From positions 1-64,000 of the forward strand of contig JAMYHX010000189.1 of assembly GCA_025529335.1 (NCBI GenBank): 64,000 bases of DNA. Reading direction: 5' to 3'. This DNA is from Rhizopus sp. PT2906. Lineage: Eukaryota > Mucoromycota > Mucoromycetes > Mucorales > Rhizopodaceae. Shown one piece after another: positions 47,642-60,476 of the stretch. Within the stretch, counting starts at the first letter, position 1, and the number at the start of each line of letters is the position of its first letter. Position numbers and translations under genes: made by a program. The notes beneath the pieces were generated by a model. It did no database searches. It was not told the DNA's origin and saw nothing but the letters and a program-made list of their open reading frames with translations.

Positions 47642-50331
47642 TGTAAATGGAATTGAAGGTAAATTTTATAGTTTGATTTGATAAGATATGGTAGAAAACT
47701 TAAAGAAAGTAAAGAAAAAAGAAGGAATTATGATAAATCGAGGTGTATTTATATGTTTATCGGAAGGCACGTATCACTTTTTTTTTTTATTTATATGCAA
47801 AGATAAAACATCTGTCAATTTTTTTTAGTAAAGATAATTACATCTTTATTTAGTAACCTATCTCTGACACCGAATAATAAAATTTGGATTTATATACAAA
47901 AAGAATCGAAAATAGGGAAATACGTAAAGAGAGACACTGTTTGAATAAATATAAAGAGATCAAGTTTATCTTGACATATAGTATTAGTACTACTTTTAAT
48001 ATTACTATAGCAATAGTAGTCATAGTATCAACAGCACAGACATTTATTAGTATTAGTCATATTCAATTCATAAAGATAGTAAATGGAGCTGGAATATTAT
48101 AGAGTCGCTTTTTGTCAACCTTAATTTATTTTTTTAGAGATGATCCGCATTATCCCACCCCTCTTTTATTATGTAATACAATTAAATATCACATGCTTCT
48201 CAATATCTTTCCGCTTTCTTTAATATAAACATAACAATCAATTCTTGTAATTTCAAAGCTGTATTTCTATATACACTGTACACTCTACATGACCATAAAA
48301 GTCTTTGTTACTATAACAACGAATTACCTTATCTTTTTTTTTATATTCTATCTCTCAGGATCTGTTGGGCATTGTATAAACTAACTCAGCCGATATCACT
48401 GATAATAAACATACAAAAATTTTCTATCTCTAAATAAATGACCATTGGCTAGAATACCCTAAGGTGGTGGCAAATTATTTTAAACTGAATGGAATATGTT
48501 ATACTTGCTCGTGATTGCGTCAAACGAAAAAAAAATCTGTCACGATAAAAAAAGGAAACGATCACTCTAGGGTCACCCTGAATCATGCCACATTTTGTAT
48601 ATTGTTCATTGCCCCGTCCCCCCTCTCTCTCTCTCTCTCTTTAATTTCATAATGATTTAAGCCCAATGGAAGAAACAGTAAAGACAAATGAATGAACCAT
48701 CTTTGTAGATACAGTCAACAGACGGAGTTATTCTCCCGAGTCACGCTTTGATGTTAAGCTTGTGATTTGGATTTTATAGTATACAAATACATGAAGCGCA
48801 TATAAATAATAAATAAATAAAAGAACTGTGGATAGCATGTGTTTGTATGACAAACAATTGACCTATCTTTTGACATATTTATCTCTTTTTTTTTTCTTGT
48901 TTTTATTTTTTTTTTAAAAAAAAATAACGACACTACAACAAACGAATAGATCTTTGCTGCTTTTTCTTGTTTCATTTCAAACGAAAAAGAAGCCTGTCTT
49001 TTATCAAAGGGAAGCATTCTTTTTTTTTATGCTCTATGTGATATCATTTGATGCATAGAAGAATCTAGACAAAATACCCTACTATCACGGGCATTAGGGT
49101 TGGATACCCCATCGGAATCTTTTATGCAGAATGTACCTTGGCTTTTTGTGTACATGCACTCCAGCAATCTCCCTTTATTCTCCTACAAACACATGATTTT
49201 TTTTTACATGTATATCATATATAAAACTTATCGGCTATACAATACATCTTTAAACTCCCTTTTTTAGAGAATATCTAGCCTACTTTATCATCCACAGACA
49301 CTGTTGCCTAGCCAACAGACCATAACAACGCCTAATGCGGGTACCGTGGGTTATTTCTTGTGGTCAATGCTCTTTCAATGCAAATGCATGCAACCTTATT
49401 TCCATTGACATGTGAAGGCGGTTGATTGTGTAACAATCGTGGGTCCCTTCGAGAACCGCCATGAGGTGGGGCGAAAAGTACTTTCCATTCACCTCGTAAA
49501 TATTTAAGGGATCAAATTTATTATTAAATACCCTACTGGTTACACGCTAAAGGGGGACTTATTTATATAGGGTGATAAATATGGACCCACACTCTATTAA
49601 AAAGGCATGTAGGCTTTATTCAAAATGATAATTTCAGACAAACAAACAACAAAAGAAAGAGAGCCCATCAGAAGTAAAAAAAAAAAAATGATTAAAAAAT
49701 CAGTTATTACATTGTATTAAATACTTATATTAAAAGAAAGTTTATAAAGGAAGTAGAAAAGGTGGCTAAACTTACAAAGAGCTATTAATATCTTATCAAA
49801 AGTGCATCATAATGAACCAACGATATCTGGGGCCGAAAAAGCAAAGAAGGACGAGAAAAAAGAACGAATGAGCAAGGAAACAGGGGGATAGGACGGGACC
49901 AACTTGGTATGAACCAAACTATCGTCAGCTAGCACCGGGTCAGTTTCAACTTATGATCTGTAATACCACATGTCAGTTCCTTGCAAGAGTAAGAGATATA
50001 ACATATCCTAGGGCTAACTGAAGCTAGTCTTACTTTGATCCAAAGAAGAAGAAGAAAAGAAGTCAAAGACTATATATACATTGAATTTCCTTACAGCTTT
50101 GTTATAGCATGTTGACCGCATTATATGAGACCTTGTCTTTTCATTTTATATCTCTCAAAAATATCAAGCTCATTTTAGGTACTATTACATGTTGTCAAAT
50201 TGCAAACAATAAAGAAAAGACTGATAGTCAACTAAAATGTAATTGTTATTGATTTGAAATTGTATGCGAATCATTTCTAAAAAAAAAGTATATGTAGACT
50301 TTTTTCAAAGACATAATTTATCAAAGATTTG
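47642..50331. other. 2.7 kb non-coding region
   Basis: No open frame has recognisable content. Features are poly-T/A runs (for example 48885-48925), a CT run near 48620-48640 and AT-rich spacers. The 87-codon minus frame at 48754-49017 is lysine-rich by chance of A/T runs. The left end should hold the CreA-like promoter. Possible non-coding RNAs cannot be judged by eye. Confidence 0.45.
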
Positions 50332-51917
50332 CTAAAAAGAAGAGAGATTCACTCGTTGCTGCTGGGTTGCTACAGTAACATGTTTTCGGTGATTTGTCGA
50401 AACAAGCGTGCCATCAGGCTCGAACCAATAAGGAGTAGCAAATTTTTCTCGTAACTCAGTTACAAGTAAGGAAGAGCAGCAGTCCTGCTGTTGCTGTCGT
50501 TGAAGTTGGTCCACATTCGGCACTTTGGACCAATCGATGGTAGCATCCCATCTTCCACTGTTCAGTCCATTGATGAACTCGTCCCATTCGCTATTTGTAA
50601 ATGTCAAGTGCAGTTTAGAGCCACTGAGCTCCTTTGTAATCAAAAGGACACCTTGTCCTACTGATTTTGCCAACTGCATCATGCGTTCACCTACGACAAT
50701 GTTCCTTCTGAACCCTGCCCAATTAGAATCCGTCAGCAGTGGTTCAATCCACGGCCGATACGCTTTCATATTGGCATTTCGATCATGGTCTTTGTTGTCC
50801 TTGGATATAGGAATGACTTCTTTGGGAAAGAGAATAGCAAAAATACGTTGAAACTGCTCAAAAGCAAGGTATAACTGAAAATAGTCTATATTGTAGTAGA
50901 TGCCATTTTGATTCATTCCATTGTCCAGGTGTGGTTTCTTGTTTGAATGGTCGGTAAGTATACGAAGCGCGGGTTGCAGCAGCTTCTTTCGTTGTTCATC
51001 TGTTATAAATGGATCGACAGGTGCAATGTATGTTTGTTCAATCGCAAACGTAAATGGTTGCGGCATTCTACTTGCTTTTTGTTCAAGGTCTTTAAACGAA
51101 ATCATCCGTAGACGATTAATGATATCGTCGCCTGAAAAATAAAGACAAGAGTCAGATAGGTTGCTTCTTTTTTTTTTTGCTTCTTACGCCTTGATTCAAA
51201 ATCACCATGTCTGTGTGGGATTTTGGGTTTCTTTATGGGTGCGTTTTCCTGTATTGAATCCGTCGAATGTCGCTTACGCTTGCGCAAAAGAGATGCCTGT
51301 GTGAGAATGCCCTGTTCGGCATATCGTTGAAGTAGAGCTGGTTCGCGGTTGATACGATCTCCTTGGTAATAAAATCCGCGTTGCTGAGGTTCCACAATAA
51401 TATCAGTCTGTTGACCACAAGTTACGAAATCAGTCGCAGACAAGGTAGAGTGTGATGAAAACGACGTACCAAAGTTATGGGGCAGTGTTGTATACGCTGG
51501 ACGGAAGGACGGGCGGTATGTTGTTTGAAGGAGCATATTGTAGCCTGGAGACGCCGCCGAGGCTACAGATGATGAAGAGTCCAGCCATCGCTGAAGGTTG
51601 CTCTCGTCTTGGCAACAAGAGGCACTTGCAGGTAGTCTCACGCAGTATATATCAGAAGCCTCGTCGCAAAAGATAATTCGGTCCTCATGAGCTGGTTTAA
51701 TAAACTTGATATGATCACTTAATGCATAACATAGGCAATAGAATAGCCTGGCAAGTTTCTCTGGCGTTGGTGTCTTTCGTAAGACTTGTTTAATAATGCG
51801 AAAGAGGTCTAGTAGGTCTTCGTCTGTCAAAATATCCTCTGCAATGGGTTCAAACTCTTGAACGTCAGGGGATAATAAGCATGTATTTAAGTATCCTAAA
51901 TCTTTAAAAACGTTCAT
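50332..51917 (-). CDS. hypothetical protein, two-exon, possible nuclear
   Basis: Exons 51188-51917 and 50332-51131 with a 56 nt intron give 509 residues. I do not recognise the family. The N-terminal region (MNVFKDLGYLNTCLLSPDVQ, then ILTDEDLLDLFRIIKQVLRK) is helical. A basic stretch RKRKRHSTDS and KKPKIPHRHG near residue 220 suggests nuclear import. The C-terminal half has alternating hydrophobic segments (LYLAFEQFQRIFAILFPKEV; FRRNIVVGERMMQLAKSVGQ) ending in a Gln-rich tract and VNLSSF. A start at 51965 would add a hydrophobic run MEKFFPFIICFFFF with little charge. I prefer ATG 51917. The TPK gene lies 144 bp upstream, same strand. Confidence 0.75.
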
Positions 51918-52061
51918 CCAGTGAAAGAAGAAGAAGCAAATTATAAATGGAAAGAACTTTTCCATCCATTCTCATCAGTGAAAACCCCGTTTTCTGGAAT
52001 GCCCGCACTGAGTTTCAGCGGGATGATCAGTGTTTAACAAAGGAACGGCCAATTTTTTCCT

Positions 52062-53214
52062 TTATTGAACAGATTGTTTAATTTCCACCGTCCAGACGAC
52101 AGGCGAATCAGTATGAATTTCGACCAGATCGCTGTTGAGCACATTACAGGTACTGACAACGCCTCCAAAATGGCATGCAAGGCTGTCTATGGAAATTACA
52201 AGTTAGACTTTTTCGGTATTCGTAATTATATTCGGTATATTTCTTCATTCACGTTACTCATATCCCACTTTAGGCCTTTTGAACTAATAACAGCTGGTGC
52301 TCCGATTGGCATAACTCCGCATGTAGGGCCTATAAATCATTGGAAAATCTATAAACAGACTCCTCCATTTTTTTACTTTTTTTTGTTTACCTTCCAGATC
52401 CAGCCGACAATGTATATGATGTGTACCCTATGAATGGTTGGATGTGTACAATGCTGTTGTCAATGAATTATATTTACCTTGTCTAATAAGACAGTCATGT
52501 TTTCATCGCTCACTAGTATTACTTTTCTCTTAATTTGGTCTTTCAATAGATAGAGTACATGAATACTTGACATGGTTTGATCAAATCTTCCGCCAAGTGC
52601 GGGCGTTGCTACAATGTCATACTATGGAAACGAGTGTTACCAATAGTAATAGCTTGAATTTTAGTTTTTTACTATTTCATTTCTTTCTTGTTCTTTTTCT
52701 TGTAAAAGATAAACACACTTCATAAAGTCAGTCGAGTCTTGTTCATGAATCTTTGTGATCTTGACATTCTATAAAAAAGGAAACCCATTTTTTCAATGAC
52801 CCTTCTATTCCTTTAGATATGTTTGAACTTACTTTAGATTCATAAAATTCTCTGACGTCAGGTCGAATAGAATCCAAATCACCTCTAATCTCGTCGGGAA
52901 TGTATCTACATGAGACCGGGTAAACTAAAGTTGTTTCTATATGAAAAAGTATCCATTACTGTTCTAGGAGTTGTTTATCATGCTTGAACGCGTCATAAAG
53001 CCTATTTGATCCTCCATCTGCGAGAAATCTAAGAGATGCTAAATAAAGACGTCAACATTGAGTGTCCCAAAGAGAGACAGCATGTACCATTGTGCCAAAG
53101 TCGTTGAAATGTGTCAATTTGAACAATGGGCTGGTTTAACACAATTAAACAAAACTTGTTGTTATTGTTTTGTTCTGTTGATAAAATACTGGAAAGATGC
53201 CAATGAGTTGTCAT
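52062..53214 (-). CDS. THI80: thiamine pyrophosphokinase
   Basis: Eight exons (53088-53214, 52960-53038, 52833-52905, 52673-52768, 52478-52621, 52391-52427, 52258-52329, 52062-52186) give 250 residues. The enzyme transfers pyrophosphate from ATP to thiamine, making the cofactor TPP. Family motifs appear in order: LIVLNQPI; LRFLADGGSNRLYDAF (substrate site); IPDEIRGDLDSIRPDV with the metal-binding Asp pair; QDSTDFMKC; ALGGRFDQTMSSIHVL; GVMPIGAP; and the C-terminal beta-sandwich block LKWDM joined to CHFGGVVSTCNVL and SPVVWTVEI. Every junction keeps frame. The usual start ATG opens the first exon. Its density of tiny exons (down to 37 nt) hides it from simple frame reading. Confidence 0.93.
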
Positions 53215-54213
53215 TAATGAACGAAAAAAAGTGGTAAAAAAAGTGTAAACACTGTATCAGAATAGACCCTTCACAGAATTTCCAAAGAGGGAAATCAACT
53301 CAAGCCAAGGCTCTTTTAGAAAAAGTTTCTTCTCTCTATCAAAGAAGCACCTCCTTTTTTTCTTTGATTGAATAGAATGAAAAATGGTTATGGAGGTGAC
53401 TACAAGGAGTAGTAATACGCATTTTTTTTTTTTACAAAGGAAGACATGACACCATATCAACGCATACGCTTGATATTGTCATGCACAATCTCATTGTATG
53501 ATCAATATTTAATAAGTACTAATGTCTGTGTTTTTAGCTCCATACATCACCAGTGATCAGGATAGTTACATATGTTGTTATTTCCAATACTAAAGTCAAA
53601 TAAAAAAACGTCATTACTCAAATGAGAGAGAAAGAGAGAGAGAGTAAAATAGACAGAAATGTCTTTCTGTTGATAAACAGAGTTTAAGCTTACTCAACTT
53701 ATTCAATACAAGCTACATCCCGCGTTATTGTCTACAAAAAGAGACATTTCAGATGATTTGCTTACCTTTTTTGGACGAAAGGTATCAACCAGGTTGTAAA
53801 AATACAGTGAGCCCCTTTATGAAAATGCAGTTACAAGACTTTTATACTGAATATATTGGCAAATACAGCGCTCCTTTATGCTAGAATTAGTTTTGTAACT
53901 TATTAATTGCCCATGAATGGCGTTTGCTTATATCGGTTTAACAAACCAAAGCTTCGAAAAATACCCATGATAGTGCTGCTGCATTTATTTACAAAAATAT
54001 CTTGTCGCATCCTTTCCGCCGACCTTCCCGGGATTAATGTCACTGTCTCATACACTTCTTTTCAAAGAAAATAGGCCTTTGAAGCTCATTTTTATTTCTG
54101 GCAGTTAAAAACTGCAGCTATGCCCAAACGATGTCACAGCCACTAATAATACAGTCACGTCTTTTTCTTCAAAGGAAGTTGAGGAGCTCTCTTTCTTCAA
54201 AGCATACTTTGAA
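53215..54213. other. spacer with a Tc1/mariner-like terminal repeat
   Basis: About 1 kb with no gene. Contains an AG run at about 53622-53645. At 53801 and 53855 there are two related AAATACAG(C/T)G... words, described separately. Confidence 0.4.
53801..53905. repeat. tandem pair of Tc1/mariner-terminus-like sequences
   Basis: TACAGTGAGCCCCTTTATGA with GCAGTTACAAGAC after it, and about 57 nt on, TACAGCGCTCCTTTATGCTA with TTTTGTAACT. TACAG starts, at a TA, are usual for Tc1/mariner ends. No inverted partner was found nearby, so the element is unresolved. Confidence 0.35.
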
Positions 54214-55165
54214 ATGCCTCTTATTGTCTTGACAGGATACCCTTCTAGCGGAAAGACTCAAAGAACTAATGAAATTAAAGAATATTTGACAAAAAGGCTC
54301 GCAGAAGAAAACAAGTCTCTTAGAATTCACATTATAGACGATCATAGTCTTCATGTACCCAAAGCCGCTTACAAAGGTAAAGGACATATAAAAAAAAAAA
54401 AAGAATAAAACCTTATGAGTTTTCTTAGATGCCAGAGAAGAAAAAAAGGCAAGAGGTGCATTATTATCAGCTGTAGAAAGATTATTATCAAAAGACGACA
54501 TTGTTATTGCCGATGGATTGAATTATATCAAAGGGTTTCGATATCAGCTTTATTGTGTAGCCAGAGCCATTGGTACACCACACTGTGTTGTGCATACGGG
54601 TGTTCCTGCTGATATAGCAAAAGAATGGAACAGGAGTAGAAATGATGAAAAATATGATGATATAGTGTACAGCAGTGATCATTGTGTTTTTTATAGCTTC
54701 TAAACCTTTCACATCTTTAGGTTTGATGAGTTAGTGTCAAGGTATGAGGAACCAGATGAACGCAACAGATGGGATTCTCCATTGTTTACTATAATTTATG
54801 ATGATAAAGAAATACCTGGAGACAAACTATGGGATGCCGTCATTCTCAAGAAGCCACCTCCACCCAATAAGTCTACAGTATCTAAGCCGGTGTCGTCCAC
54901 TAATTATGTATATGAACTCGACAAAGCCACTTTAGAGATCATCAATGCATTTGTTGAACAACAAAAAGAGCTTGGCCCTGGAGGCATGCCAATGACAGTA
55001 CCTAGATCTACAGTGAAAGTGATCAATCCGTCACGTACTGTGACCCTGTCTGAACTTCGACGTTTACGTAAACAGTTTGTAACGTATAACAAGATGAATA
55101 CAACTCTAGATGTGAATCGTCTTGGTGATGTGTTTGTAGAATATCTTAATACTAATTTGGAATAA
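54214..55165 (+). CDS. KTI12: KTI12, Elongator-associated P-loop protein
   Basis: Three exons (54214-54376, 54429-54666, 54721-55165) give 281 residues. KTI12 is a P-loop tRNA-binding ATPase needed by the Elongator complex for wobble-uridine modification. The N-terminus MPLIVLTGYPSSGKTQRTNE has the Walker A motif. IIDDHSL and ARGALLSAVERLLSKDDIVI follow, then DGLNYIKGFRYQLYCVARAI, which is highly typical. The block FDELVSRYEEPDERNRWDSP is rebuilt across an intron with a GTACAG donor. The C-terminal tRNA-binding part ends RRLRKQFV and LGDVFVEYLNTNLE. Length is normal for fungi. The gene heads a run of closely spaced + strand genes. Confidence 0.96.
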
Positions 55166-55257
55166 ACAGATAAATTAAACGTTTAAAGGTTGATTTCATT
55201 CTATTTTATCTTTTTTCTTTTTTCTTTTTCTTTATAAAAACAATAGTAGTAGTAACA

Positions 55258-55986
55258 ATGGGTAATAGAGAAGATAACAATCGAAGGGATACTAACCCTA
55301 TACACAGTTATTCAAATTGCCCGTGTACAAAAGCCTGCCCCACCTTTCCGAGCACCTGCGGTTGTGGATGGAAACTTTAAAGACATTTCCCTACAAGACT
55401 ATCAAGGACGATACTTGGTGTTCTTTTGGTATCCTATGGACTTTACATTTGTATGTCCTACAGAAATCATTGCCTTTTCTGATCGTATAGAAGAATTCAG
55501 AGAACTGAATTGTGATGTGATAGCCGCTTCATGCGATTCAGGTATTTTGGAGATTTAAGATGGACTGGCATCTCATCGAGTGCAATAGAGTATTCCCATT
55601 TGGCATGGATAAACACAGAAAGGAAAAAGGGCGGTCTAGGAAAGATGAATATACCTATACTTGCAGATAAGACAAAAGAAATTGCCAAGATGTATGGTGT
55701 CTACATTGAGGAACAAGGGATTACGCTTCGTGGCCTCTTCATTATTGATCCAAGAGGTATAGTTCGTCAGATCACAATAAATGATTTACCTGTGGGTCGC
55801 TCAGTGGATGAGACTCTTCGACTGCTGGAAGCTTTTAGATATACAGATGAGCATGGTGAAGTCTGTCCAGTGAATTGGCAAAAGGGTGATAAGGCTATCA
55901 AGCCAGATGTAAGCGCATCTAAAGAATACTTTGCCTCTTTGACAGCGGAAACAGAAATAACGGCTACGTCGACTACTATTCCTTAA
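55258..55986 (+). CDS. TSA1: typical 2-Cys peroxiredoxin
   Basis: Three exons (55258-55261, 55308-55541, 55589-55986) give 211 residues. The first coding exon is only 4 nt: ATG plus G, joined over a 46 nt intron with a TACTAAC branch site to give [20 protein letters not shown]. The peroxidatic Cys is in FTFVCPTEI and the resolving Cys in GEVCPVNWQ. The family blocks [32 protein letters not shown] and [14 protein letters not shown] are present. The enzyme reduces H2O2 and alkyl peroxides using thioredoxin, mainly in the cytosol. GGLG with a YF-like C-terminal motif (EYFASL) suggests a sensitive-type enzyme that can be over-oxidised and act as chaperone. Confidence 0.95.
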
Positions 55987-56523
55987 TTTACGATAATAAA
56001 CACTCCATTTCAATATAGTTACTGTCATTGCTTTATCCTGTAATAACTTATAAAACAGTACCCTTTCCTTTCATGACGATAGAGAATCAAATGATAATTG
56101 CATTTTAAAAAAGATCAATTGAGGCTGCAGGTGCATCAGTGCAAATCATTTGATTTATTTGAAGTTTGTCTTATCATGCATAACCTTATTTACAATAAAG
56201 ACTAAATATAAGAATAAAAGGAGAAGAAAAGAATGATGGGATTAGTCGCAATATCAATCTTTTTTTGTTTCGTCAAGCTATCAAACGCCCGCAAAGCTCC
56301 TGGCATAAAAGGGAAACAAATTTCGAATATTGCAAAGAGTCCCTGCATAAACAGCCTACATTACAAAACAATGGTGTCCTCCGTAGCCATTCAAACTGCG
56401 CCATTTGCCGAACTGGACTAAAGAAAAAAAAAAATGAAACTCCTTGATTGGAAAAGAAACCAGGGCATTTGGAGTCTTTTTTTTTTTTCTTTCTGTCAAA
56501 TTTCTCTCTCTAGCGCGCCAATC
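55987..56523. other. intergenic region
   Basis: 3' region of the peroxiredoxin gene and leader of the TOM5 gene. Small frames at 56233-56447 are not supported. T-run at 56478-56489. Confidence 0.4.
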
Positions 56524-56796
56524 ATGTTTATGCCACAAGTAATTTTAAATGATCAAACCAACTCAATGTGATGCTCATTCTGTTATTAGCAGCCTCAATT
56601 AACACCTGAACAAAGAGCATTTCTTCGTCAACGTACGATTGCAACTGTTTCCAACTTTGCTCTTGTTGTCTTGAGCATTCGTGCCGGTAAGATAATTTAA
56701 AAAGGGGGGGTCAAAAATGACTCGTACTGATAATATAAATATATTTATATATACATAGCTCCTTTTGTGATTGAACAAGTTAAAAAGTTACTCTAA
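56524..56796 (+). CDS. TOM5: TOM5-like small mitochondrial import subunit
   Basis: Three exons (56524-56538, 56590-56686, 56759-56796) give just 49 residues. The protein reads QPQLTPEQRAFLRQRTIATV, then a single hydrophobic helix SNFALVVLSIRA, then APFVIEQVKKLL at the end. Tom5 is a tail-anchored receptor in the outer-membrane TOM complex, with a short cytosolic acidic/polar domain and a Pro-containing membrane helix followed by (V/I)KxLL. This matches the pattern, including SPFV/APFV before the basic tail. It is too short for a frame scan because the first exon codes five residues. Identification rests on length, layout and tail motif, so a different tiny tail-anchored protein is possible. 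Confidence 0.7.
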
Positions 56797-56916
56797 AATG
56801 TATAAAGCACAAGTCAAAGCCAAATAAAGCAATCATTCAATTTTTATATTTAATTCATTCTATTTTCTCTCAGTTGATTTTTTTCTCTTTCTTCTTCTTC
56901 TCTCTTTTATTTATCC

Positions 56917-58459
56917 ATGTTTGCCAAGTCTAAAAGATTTCCTACAGGTAACAACAACAACAACAGAGACATTATTTAGGGCTCCATTTCTAATTTTTTT
57001 TTTATGAATTTAGCTGATAAAGATTATATTCCAGGACCGGGAGAATATGATGTACCCATCGATGACGGTGGACGCCATAAACGTTATGGATTCCTTTCTC
57101 AATCTGATCGGTTCACAGAAGGTACACAAAAATGTCAACTTGCATTACATTGACACTATATTTAGAGCATCCTGATGACGATGGTTATTCAACCAGTACA
57201 TTATCCAGTGAAACGGCATCTAAAAAAGATAATCCTTATTATAAACAAATACAAAAAGATTATGAAACACTCTTACAAAAATCAAAGCGTATGGAAGCAA
57301 CCATACAGTCACTCGAACTCGAGAAAAAGTCAATTCAACTTGACAAGGATATGGAATTGGCAGATGTTCGATCCAAGAATGCAGCCCTTCAAAAGACAGT
57401 AACTATCCCTTTTAAGATGACACGCTTTTAACTCACTTTTAACTTAGATTGCTCGACAAGAAAAGCAATTAAAAACAAACACCTGGCAAAAACGACTGGA
57501 GCAACTCGAACTCGATTACGAAAAGAAATTATCGGAGAAGGAGCAACAGGTGATTGTGTTACAGCAGGATCTCGGTAACAAGGCAACAGAGCTTGAAACA
57601 ACACGTCAAGCACATGAGCAGCAGCTGAAACAGATCTCGGACCAGCTCCGGGAAGCGACTAAGCGTATGAATAGACTCGAACAAGAGACAGAACGTATGT
57701 CCTCCCAGATTGTTGACTATGAACGGATATGTGCCGAGAATGATGCACAAATTCATGTGCAACAAGAGGAGATACAATCATTACAGGCTCGTATCCAAGA
57801 AAATGGTCTAGTCATTCAAGATTTGACAACACGGCTAGAAGCAAAGGAAAAAGAGGTCGACACACAACATCATGAGATAGAGCAGCAGGGTGCTCTCATC
57901 CAAAGTCTTCAGACCCAGTTCAAGATCTACCGTCAACACATGAGTCAGGTGCTTAAAGATCAAAGAGAGACCAAATGCCAGGGTCACTACAGAGAACTCA
58001 ACAGACTCCTGTCAGAACTGCATGAAGCCAAAAAGTTTATTAATCAACAGGCTATTCACCTTGATAACCTTAAATCCGATATCTATTGGCTCAATTCAAG
58101 ATGTAATAAAGCCGAACAGTCAGTCAAGGATATGTATCAGGATACACTGGATCAATACAAATTTTATCAACTCTTTTACCATAATAAACTTTTAGTCATG
58201 AAGCATGAAAACAAGACAACACAACAACAACAACAACAACAACAAAGGATAGCGAGAAAACCCATAAAGAAAGAAATGGAAAGACCTGTTTCTAATTGTA
58301 GCTCACAAAGTACATTTTCTTTCTCAAGTAAATCCACCGTGTCTATACAAGAAGCCGAACATTTACAAAGTAAGTTGTTGTTTTTTCTTACACGTTTGCC
58401 GTTGCTCACTTTTTAATATAGTCAAAGTGAATCCTCATCTTGGTGCTGTTTCACATTAA
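56917..58459 (+). CDS. HMMR-like long coiled-coil protein
   Basis: Five exons (56917-56947, 57014-57121, 57166-57398, 57448-58369, 58422-58459) give 443 residues. The N-terminus has MFAKSKRFPTADKDYIPGPG followed by EYDVPIDDGGR and RYGFLSQSDRF. This resembles the HMMR and SHIPPO-type PGPGxYDV start found on microtubule proteins. From residue 75 to 330 it is a continuous heptad-rich coiled coil, for example YKQIQKDYETLLQKSKRMEA and RLEQLELDYEKKLSEKEQQV. A polyglutamine tract near residue 365 and a Ser-rich tail follow. Splicing the last intron replaces a frame-through with IKVNPHLGAVSH. A role in spindle or microtubule organisation is inferred from the N-terminus only. It converges on RGP1. Confidence 0.8.
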
Positions 58460-58598
58460 CCTAATACCCTTTTTTCTTTATTTACATACAAACATATACC
58501 TCTCTCTCTCTTTATCCCCCCCCTTCTCTTTTTCTCACTGTGAATACCATTAAATAAACATATTGATCTGTACAATTTTTTTTTTTTACATATTTTGA

Positions 58599-60476
58599 TT
58601 AATGAACTCTGAATGTATGGGGACGACCAAAGAGAGCACGATCTTGACCTCCGGGTGATCCATAAATAATCACGGGTATTTGGCAGTCAAAGGTGCTTAC
58701 TTCTACATCTTGTAAACATTGATAGTGTCTATGTCTTTCATCTACATTGATTGGAATAAAAGGTGCATCTGAACCAGTGATGAATTCGAATTTTAAATAA
58801 TATTTCAATGACACTACACAAATAGGTTAATCATCTTTTATAAGCATTTTTTTTTCTTTTTTACCTCCAGTCGTTTGAAAATCAGGTGAGCAGGTAGCCG
58901 GTATAGGTAAAGAAAAAGAAAGACGTTTATTACCTAAAGAAAATGAATAAAAGTCCGAGTGTATCTTTCGCGAGACCCGCGCGATTTGTTGCTGTGGACG
59001 TAAGGCAATCGTTTCCTCTACGATTTCGCAGCTTTCTAAGAATATTGATATTTTATAAGTAGGCAATGTGGCACCAGTAAAGTCCAAGACACCAACAATA
59101 GGTTCTCCTAATCGATGCGCCGTCTTGATCAAGTGTAATTTGGCAACCCGTTGGTTGTTTTTACAAATATCATACATTGCTAAATTAAAGTCAATACCTT
59201 TTTTTTTGTTCATATCTACTATAATTTACCTTTTCTACTGCTATGTGTCAATCTAGAGACTATCTGTGAACACGATCGACTCATCGAAGCTTCCTCTATT
59301 TCTCTATTCTTTTCATCATATGCTTCACTCTCTCGTCGGGTGATTTCATGCCTTGATTTTCTATTATCCAATAACTCATTGATATAGTCTATAAATTCTT
59401 TTCGTTCTTCTATTCGACTCTTTTCCTCGCTTCTTTTCACCTTAGACTGATGTTCGTTCACTATCGCTTCGTCCTTTACAACTATCACCGGATTCATCAA
59501 GTCGTACATCGGCCGTGATCCGTCTTGGGCGACATGATTCAATACTCTAAACCGTATCTGAGCCACTTGTCCCTGATTGAATTTACTTTGAGATGCTCTT
59601 TGTGCTCCCACAACAAGGTAATAGTTAAATCGTATGGCCTTTCCTCGATGAGATGGTGGAATATCGTTGGGTAGCTTTACTTTATATGTATCTATTGACG
59701 AAACAGAGATTAACTTTTTGACTTCTTATACACTTTACTAACTTACACTGCTTTGTCTCGCCTGGCTCCAGATCAAGATCAACAAACAGGATAGAAGGCG
59801 CTGTAGAAAAGACAGGTAAGGTACGTGCATCTACAAAAAGATAAGTATCTTTAAAAGTGATATTCATTTTTTTTTTTTTTTACTCATAAAAGTATCTGAT
59901 TTGACTAATCCTCCTCCAAACCCACCTTGTGGGCTACTGTATTGCTTCAAGGAATCAAACTCGTTCACGTTGATCAAACTTGGGTCTACGATAAAGCTTC
60001 CGATGACCTGTACAAATCCACAAAGCAAGTGTTCTGTTTTGACCGTTTGAGACAAGGTGGATAGTCTTCGAAGTGAAGGATAAGAAGCTGTGGACTCCAT
60101 TGAACTTCTGGGACTTATTGGAAATGTGTCTATACTTGTTCTAGGTGAACCTAGTTCGATGGCAATGGGATCATCTGTCGTGACGGATGCTGCTCGACTG
60201 AGAAACGACGTTAACGAAGTCATGAGCCGTGTTGAACTACTGGGTGTGTTTGTTGACTGTAATTGAAGAGTAGATGGTGAACGAGTCATTGGGGTAGATC
60301 GTGTTGTGGTTGCTGTCGTTGGTGGTTTAAGTGGATTGGTGAATGAGATTTTACATCTTAGGGTTTCTCCAGCATAAAATACGGCGCCCTGAGAGAAAGT
60401 GGTGGTTACTATGATAAAATAAGTACATAAAGAATAAAATAGAAAAAAAAAAGGTGTCATTACCCAACACACTCAT
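58599..60476 (-). CDS. RGP1: RGP1, subunit of the Ric1-Rgp1 Ypt6/Rab6 exchange factor
   Basis: Six exons (60464-60476, 59884-60408, 59747-59830, 59230-59691, 58865-59179, 58599-58813) give 537 residues. Ric1-Rgp1 activates Ypt6/Rab6 at the Golgi for retrograde transport. The 13 nt first exon joins to give MSVLVTTTFSQGAVFYAGET, the classic Rgp1 start with an arrestin-like fold. After a Ser/Thr-rich insert come PSILFVDLDLEPGETKQYTY, then LPNDIPPSHRGKAIRFNYYL. Later parts are LGEPIVGVLDFTGA and VSLKYYLKFEFIT; the end is VSTFDCQIPVIIYGSPGGQD. All junctions stay in frame. An upstream ATG at 60614 belongs to another frame and is not used. Confidence 0.9.

Noticed and set aside
54661..54712. KTI12 exon 2 extended to a GTGATC donor at 54676
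   Set aside because: That junction breaks the frame; the GTACAG donor at 54667 gives the conserved FDELVSRYEEP block.
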